DNA of 5,577 nucleotides, taken from the NCBI GenBank assembly GCA_900769745.1, contig CAAGHX010000054.1, positions 1 to 5,577 on the forward strand, in the 5' to 3' direction. Positions 5,124 through 5,577 of the stretch are shown here, in pieces. Within the stretch, counting starts at the first letter, position 1; each line of letters begins with the position of its first letter. Both the position numbers and the translations under genes were made by a program. Origin of the DNA: an uncultured Alistipes sp. GTDB lineage: Bacteria > Bacteroidota > Bacteroidia > Bacteroidales > Rikenellaceae. Under the pieces are notes generated by a model. It did no database searches and was not told where the DNA came from. It saw only the letters and a list, made by a program, of their open reading frames with translations.

Positions 5124-5577
5124 CTATTTCAGTGGCTCGTAGGGCACACGATACTTCTCGTCGAGCGTGAGGATTGCGCCCTCGTGCATAGCCTTGTCAG
5201 CCAGCAGAGCAAACTGAGTTGCATAGTACGACTCCTCCAATACCTTCTCTGGCTGCTTGCCAGTAATAACTGCGTGAACAAACGCCTCCATAATCTCCAC
5301 CGAGCCATCTGCCTCGGCACCCACTGTGCTCTCGCCAGTCGAGATGGTCACATTATCCATAATAGGAATACCTGGCGCCAACGAGCTTGTCTCAGCCGCC
5401 CAGCTTGTACCAGCAAACACCGAATTGCTCATAAAGCCATTTTCGATCTGCTCAATGAGCTGATGCATACCACTACCCTTTGGCGCAGGCTCGTCGGTAT
5501 ATCGCATACAAGTCACCAAATCGATAGTACCCTCCGTTCCGAGAATCTGCTCACCCATACCGAAGTGCTTATTCGAG
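5124..5577 (-). CDS. Gfo/Idh/MocA-family oxidoreductase, C-terminal part (cut by window edge)
   Basis: These enzymes are NAD(P)-dependent oxidoreductases acting mostly on sugars, inositols or glycosides. The visible 150 codons are open to the right edge and encode only the C-terminal alpha/beta domain. The N-terminal Rossmann fold and the catalytic Glu-Lys-Pro segment would lie outside the window, so neither cofactor nor substrate can be judged. Recognisable parts are MGEQILGTEGTIDL, the usual beta-sheet element ('E-I-GTEG-I-L'), the helix SVEIMEAFVHAVITGKQPE, and the terminal ESYYATQFALLADKAMHEGA followed by a short tail ending YEPLK. These closely resemble Bacteroidota members of the family. 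An internal ATG at 5558 is not the true start, because family sequence (SNKHFG) continues in frame before it. The gene ends in TAG and has no clear functional link with the genes downstream. Confidence 0.82.
   Translation of the reverse strand, partial: SNKHFGMGEQILGTEGTIDLVTCMRYTDEPAPKGSGMHQLIEQIENGFMSNSVFAGTSWAAETSSLAPGIPIMDNVTISTGESTVGAEADGSVEIMEAFVHAVITGKQPEKVLEESYYATQFALLADKAMHEGAILTLDEKYRVPYEPLK

Overview
The window reads as chromosomal DNA of a Bacteroidota bacterium, most likely order Bacteroidales. A Rikenellaceae/Alistipes-like source is plausible, but genus cannot be fixed from this sequence. The reasons are the Bacteroidia form of ribosomal protein bS21, a promoter of the TTTG-N20-TAnnTTT(G) type, AT-rich leaders without Shine-Dalgarno sequences, and the gene order sigma-54 activator - lptE - TPR protein - secG, which is familiar from this phylum. 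Every supportable gene lies on the minus strand, so transcription runs from high to low coordinates.

In transcription order the window holds: the C-terminal part of a Gfo/Idh/MocA-family oxidoreductase (5124-5577, cut by the right edge); an 83-base gap with a hairpin; a membrane-anchored protein with four helix-hairpin-helix repeats (3838-5040); a 120-base gap with a stem-loop; rpsU for bS21 (3526-3717); a strong intrinsic terminator (3470-3510); and a promoter region (about 3342-3469). From that promoter starts a tight five-gene run: a membrane-anchored HU-like protein (2436-3341), a sigma-54-dependent activator without a receiver domain (1164-2429), lptE (605-1138), a small TPR protein (112-600) and the first 32 codons of secG (1-96, cut by the left edge). 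The gaps inside this run are 6, 25, 4 and 15 bases, so it is very probably one operon.

The operon joins envelope biogenesis (LptE for lipopolysaccharide assembly at the outer membrane, SecG for protein export) with two potential regulators: an AAA+ sigma-54 activator and an HU-fold protein tethered to the inner membrane. That these two regulators work together is my inference from their adjacency. rpsU is the other point of interest. Bacteroidia ribosomes normally hide the anti-Shine-Dalgarno sequence using bS21, and rpsU in this phylum is known for an unusually strong Shine-Dalgarno sequence linked to autoregulation. Here I see none upstream of the start, but a perfect AAGGAGG lies inside the coding sequence at codons 7-9.

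There is no CRISPR array, tRNA, rRNA, insertion sequence or phage gene, and no gene-free stretch longer than 300 bases. The window is mostly ordinary chromosomal core. The observations below concern regulation and gene context; I found no clear new defence or mobile system.
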